Below are positions 61,401 to 64,000 of a DNA stretch of 64,000 bases, piece by piece. A program made the position numbers and the translations under genes. The notes under the pieces were generated by a model. It saw only the letters and a list, made by a program, of their open reading frames with translations, was not told the DNA's origin and did no database searches. Origin of the DNA: Dryas octopetala (taxonomy: Eukaryota > Streptophyta > Magnoliopsida > Rosales > Rosaceae); assembly GCA_963921425.1 (NCBI GenBank), contig OY992834.1:11825271-11889270 (forward strand), given 5' to 3'. Each line of letters opens with the position of its first letter. Within the stretch, counting starts at the first letter, position 1.

Positions 61401-63923
61401 AAAATTCCGGAACTGCATGTCAAATGTAACCAGCTCAGTTTACAAGATATAAACAAGAATTGACGGCACAATAGCGGTCAAGAAAATATACATAAGCATC
61501 AAATAAATTACCAAAAGCTAGTTGTCAATGCCAAGCAACACACACATGCACGATTTAGCAAGATTTGAACCTGTGACAAACTTCAACCCCACCCTACCCT
61601 TTTACTACTAAGTTAAAGTCTAGGGGCTTATGCACACAACGTCCCCTAAAGACCCCAAATATTTCATACTTCTAGAAAGTGATGTATCAAGTGGTATTGT
61701 GATAGCCGATGTGTATTCCACAGGGACATAGCACACCACAAAGACAATTATAACAGACAAAGGAGCCCAGGATGAATGCAAGTTCATCTTTAACAAATTA
61801 AGCAACATGAGCAATGATCCTAGATTGTAAACTCACTTTTTGGGGAATCATAATCTTCCTCCTTCCAGATCAAGGTATCTCTTGAAGATAAAGGGTCGCT
61901 ATTCGGAACAGGTTCTATATCCTCTTGTACAATATATTGTGGCTCTGGAAGTGATGTCGACGCAGAATCATCTTCGACAATGGATGGAAGCTCGGAATCT
62001 TTTGAAATATGAGTATCCTTGCTCCTGATTCACAGATGCAATAAACATAGATGAGTTAGTGTCACAAAACATCAATACCAGAATATGTTAACGACATTTC
62101 TCATGAAGTACCTGTCAGTGCAATCCAATTCATTAACTAAGCAATTAGAGCTCTCCACTTTTTCAATTACGCCTCCATTCTCTTGGCTGCTGGTCTCAGA
62201 TACTGTTTCCTGAGATAAAATCCGAACATAAGAGGGTGAGGGAGAAGGGAGGAGGGTTTAGATAAAGACACGCTGAGGTCAGCAAGTATCCTTAGAAATG
62301 CACAGGGTTTGGATAGTAATGATGATATCTTTTGGGTCAAGCACAACATACTGTAATATGTTGATACAATTACTGACAAGCAATAAATAACTGCTCAAAA
62401 CTTAAAAAAATGTTGAAGTTTCATATGCACATGTAACGCTCATAATAAAGGCAAAAGACTGATCATACATGACACATATCACACGCAGTTACAGTTAGCA
62501 TATAGGAAGTGATTTCATATGCTTACTCCATGCTTGAGCTACTTTTACCCTTCCCAAACTACAATTAAAAAATATAATTATGATGGATAACAGATGTTAA
62601 CTTTACCATGGTCATTACAAAAATCAAGAATCACTAAAATTCTTACGTAAAACTTAAAAGATATTAAGTTTTAGCTATAACTCAAAATCACAGAATTCAT
62701 GCTCATGTAGAGATACACTTCAAACTGTAAATCATAAGTTCAAAAATTTCAAAGGATGGCTGAAGATTAAGCACAAAACAGGGGAGAATTTTCACAAAAC
62801 AGCGGAGAATTTTCACTAAACAGGATTTTGGATTTAACATGTAACAACAAAGAACTTTGGAATACAAGGGAGACTTTACAATAAGTAAAGCTTATGGAAG
62901 TTTTTTTTTCTTGTTTTGACTTATTTGACAGACCCGAGTATTTTATACTCACAACGGCAGCTACGAAACGACAATTATGAAATACATATACCAAAATAAC
63001 TAATTAGAAATCAACCTTTCACAAGTCCTCTCAGCCACCAGAGATGAAAAATTAATCCAATCAATTCAGTGGTGGCTAAACCAAATGGAGTTCAAAACCT
63101 TTTACAAATAGAATAGTTTGAATAGTTTGAATATTGTCGGGCACTCTAAAATCCATCATCTGTGGACAAAACAAAGTATTGTCACTTTGAATATCAACTG
63201 ATTTAATCTATGTATTGTATGATTATATCAGTATTGTCCTCGCGAGATTAAAATATCAAACATTAGAGTAATTTGAAGGAAAAAAAAAAAAAGCTAAATA
63301 AAGATCATAAGAGATTTGAAATTTTAGTTCACTGTTAAAGCATCTTCTGAAAGCATGAAACATGGATACTTAGTTAAAGGTAAGAAAGAGGAAATAAAAC
63401 ATTACGCCAAAAACTATATATTACATAGCCTCCCTAGTTGTCTCTTTATTAATGTCAAATTTATTTTTTGCCAAGTTCTTTAATAGTTACACCTTTAAAA
63501 TTTCTTGTGACTATTAATAGGCCTTTACATTTCCCTGTAACTAGTATACATATCGTGATGAATACAATCACTCAGAAATTCTCACAACCATACACTATAC
63601 TTCCTATTGAAAATTCTTATGGCTATGTTATGCATGGTTCACATTAACAAAAAGAGTTATGTAAAGTTAAATGCACTAGGAGGAAGAAATAAAAATTAAG
63701 AAACAAAAATGAAATTTTTTCGAAGGAAATTCTACAGAAGTAAAAGCAGAATTTGTATTTGAATTAATACAAATAAAGGAAACGACATTTATCACCACTA
63801 ACTGTAATACAATAAAAACACCTGCTGTTCTGTAATCTCTTTGGCACCATTAACATATTGCAACCATCCATCATTTATGATCTTGTAAGCTTCATCACGG
63901 GACAGGAAGGATGCAAAGAAGTA
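55418..63923 (-). CDS. VAD1: VAD1-like GRAM/VASt membrane protein, 3' exons
   Basis: Relative of VASCULAR ASSOCIATED DEATH1, a membrane-anchored GRAM protein that restrains cell death; VASt domains resemble sterol carriers. Thirteen coding exons on the minus strand: 63923-63822, 62209-62112, 62024-61837, 61412-61372, 59149-59068, 58920-58834, 58683-58629, 58282-58216, 58054-57955, 56635-56574, 56457-56415, 56275-55971 and 55663-55418. All have GT/AG introns and give 491 residues in frame. Exon one has the GRAM end (FASFLSRDEAYKIINDGW). An acidic Ser-rich linker follows. The VASt domain comes next, with FFSDDVFTESFHRSCGDK, FGHARDVSFQHPIKIYF, FGSCQELQKFRVYRN and NVAFSKRTVWKGKIVQSTME. A transmembrane helix (LIIVIIVAVIFIMQLSILVL) and a coiled coil (MEKRMHHLKDEMQLVEAWLE) end the protein. 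Arabidopsis VAD1 has about 600 residues, so roughly 110 N-terminal residues lie right of the window. Confidence 0.9.
59479..59675. repeat. Tandem duplication in a VAD1-like intron (113 bp unit)
   Basis: CATCAAATAGTTCATATCTT at 59481 is repeated as CATCAAAAAGTTCACATCTC at 59594. Both copies run on to CACCTGACCAC(A/C)ATTCTAG and TCATCCAA. Confidence 0.8.
59872..60172. mobile_element. MITE in a VAD1-like intron
   Basis: A 301 bp stretch with imperfect inverted ends: GGGCCTGTTCGATAACGTTT on the left and, read inverted from the right, GGGCCAGTCAGATAACATTT. The interior is AT- and CT-rich without an ORF. The ends resemble common plant GGGCCTGTTTG-type MITEs. No target-site duplication was resolved. 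Confidence 0.62.
60222..60707. repeat. 243 bp tandem duplication in a VAD1-like intron
   Basis: Two consecutive units (60222-60464 and 60465-60707) are almost identical. Each contains TTGATTCAGTCTGTGCTGAT and CTGCCTGGTCCGCCCAAATT and ends GGGTTTGACTCT. The few differences imply a recent event. Confidence 0.93.
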
Positions 63924-64000
63924 CTGCCAAATCAATAAGTGGTGTAAGACATTGCAGCTGATACTGAAATGACATTAATAAAGGTTCAGGCCAGGAGTTT

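Overview
This is nuclear DNA of a flowering plant. Genes are split by GT/AG introns, the background is very AT-rich, CT/GA microsatellites are long, and plant-specific protein families and plant transposons are present. A woody eudicot, possibly Rosaceae, fits the overall look, but the sequence here does not prove the family. I found no prokaryotic features, CRISPR array or rRNA. The only tRNA-like sequence is a degenerate SINE-like repeat.

Layout. (1) 1-2766: the 5' exons of an organellar glycyl-tRNA synthetase gene (EDD1 type) on the minus strand, running off the left edge. (2) 6758-10840: a complete seven-exon gene on the plus strand for an RWD-RING ubiquitin ligase of the RNF25 type (375 residues). 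(3) 10841-30000: about 19 kb without a convincing gene, packed with small non-autonomous transposons. These are Mutator-like MITEs with 9-10 bp target-site duplications, a TRIM retroelement, a PIF/Harbinger-like MITE nested in another repeat, a CACTA-like MITE and a SINE-like sequence. (4) 30275-31654: an intronless, GC-rich class I phospholipase A1 / DAD1-like lipase gene with a predicted plastid transit peptide, a TATA box and an overlapping upstream ORF. (5) 37852-43757: a nearly intact L1-type LINE with a 15-16 bp target-site duplication and a poly(A) tail. ORF1 is open. ORF2 is broken by one in-frame TGA after the endonuclease domain. (6) 44700-53220: more MITEs and a 1052 bp solo LTR. 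(7) 55418-63923: the 13 C-terminal coding exons of a VAD1-like GRAM/VASt membrane protein on the minus strand, whose 5' exons lie beyond the right edge.

The four host genes do not form a pathway. They are translation in organelles, ubiquitin ligation, plastid lipid hydrolysis (possibly oxylipin supply) and membrane-linked defence or sterol biology. Exon boundaries were set by hand from GT/AG sites, reading phase and family conservation; every proposed junction keeps frame. The least ordinary structures are transposon arrangements. Three copies of one 9-mer delimit two abutting elements, one of which carries a third element. Several foldback elements share a core despite different ends. One MITE has an internal triplication. 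I saw no clear sign of a wholly new functional system.
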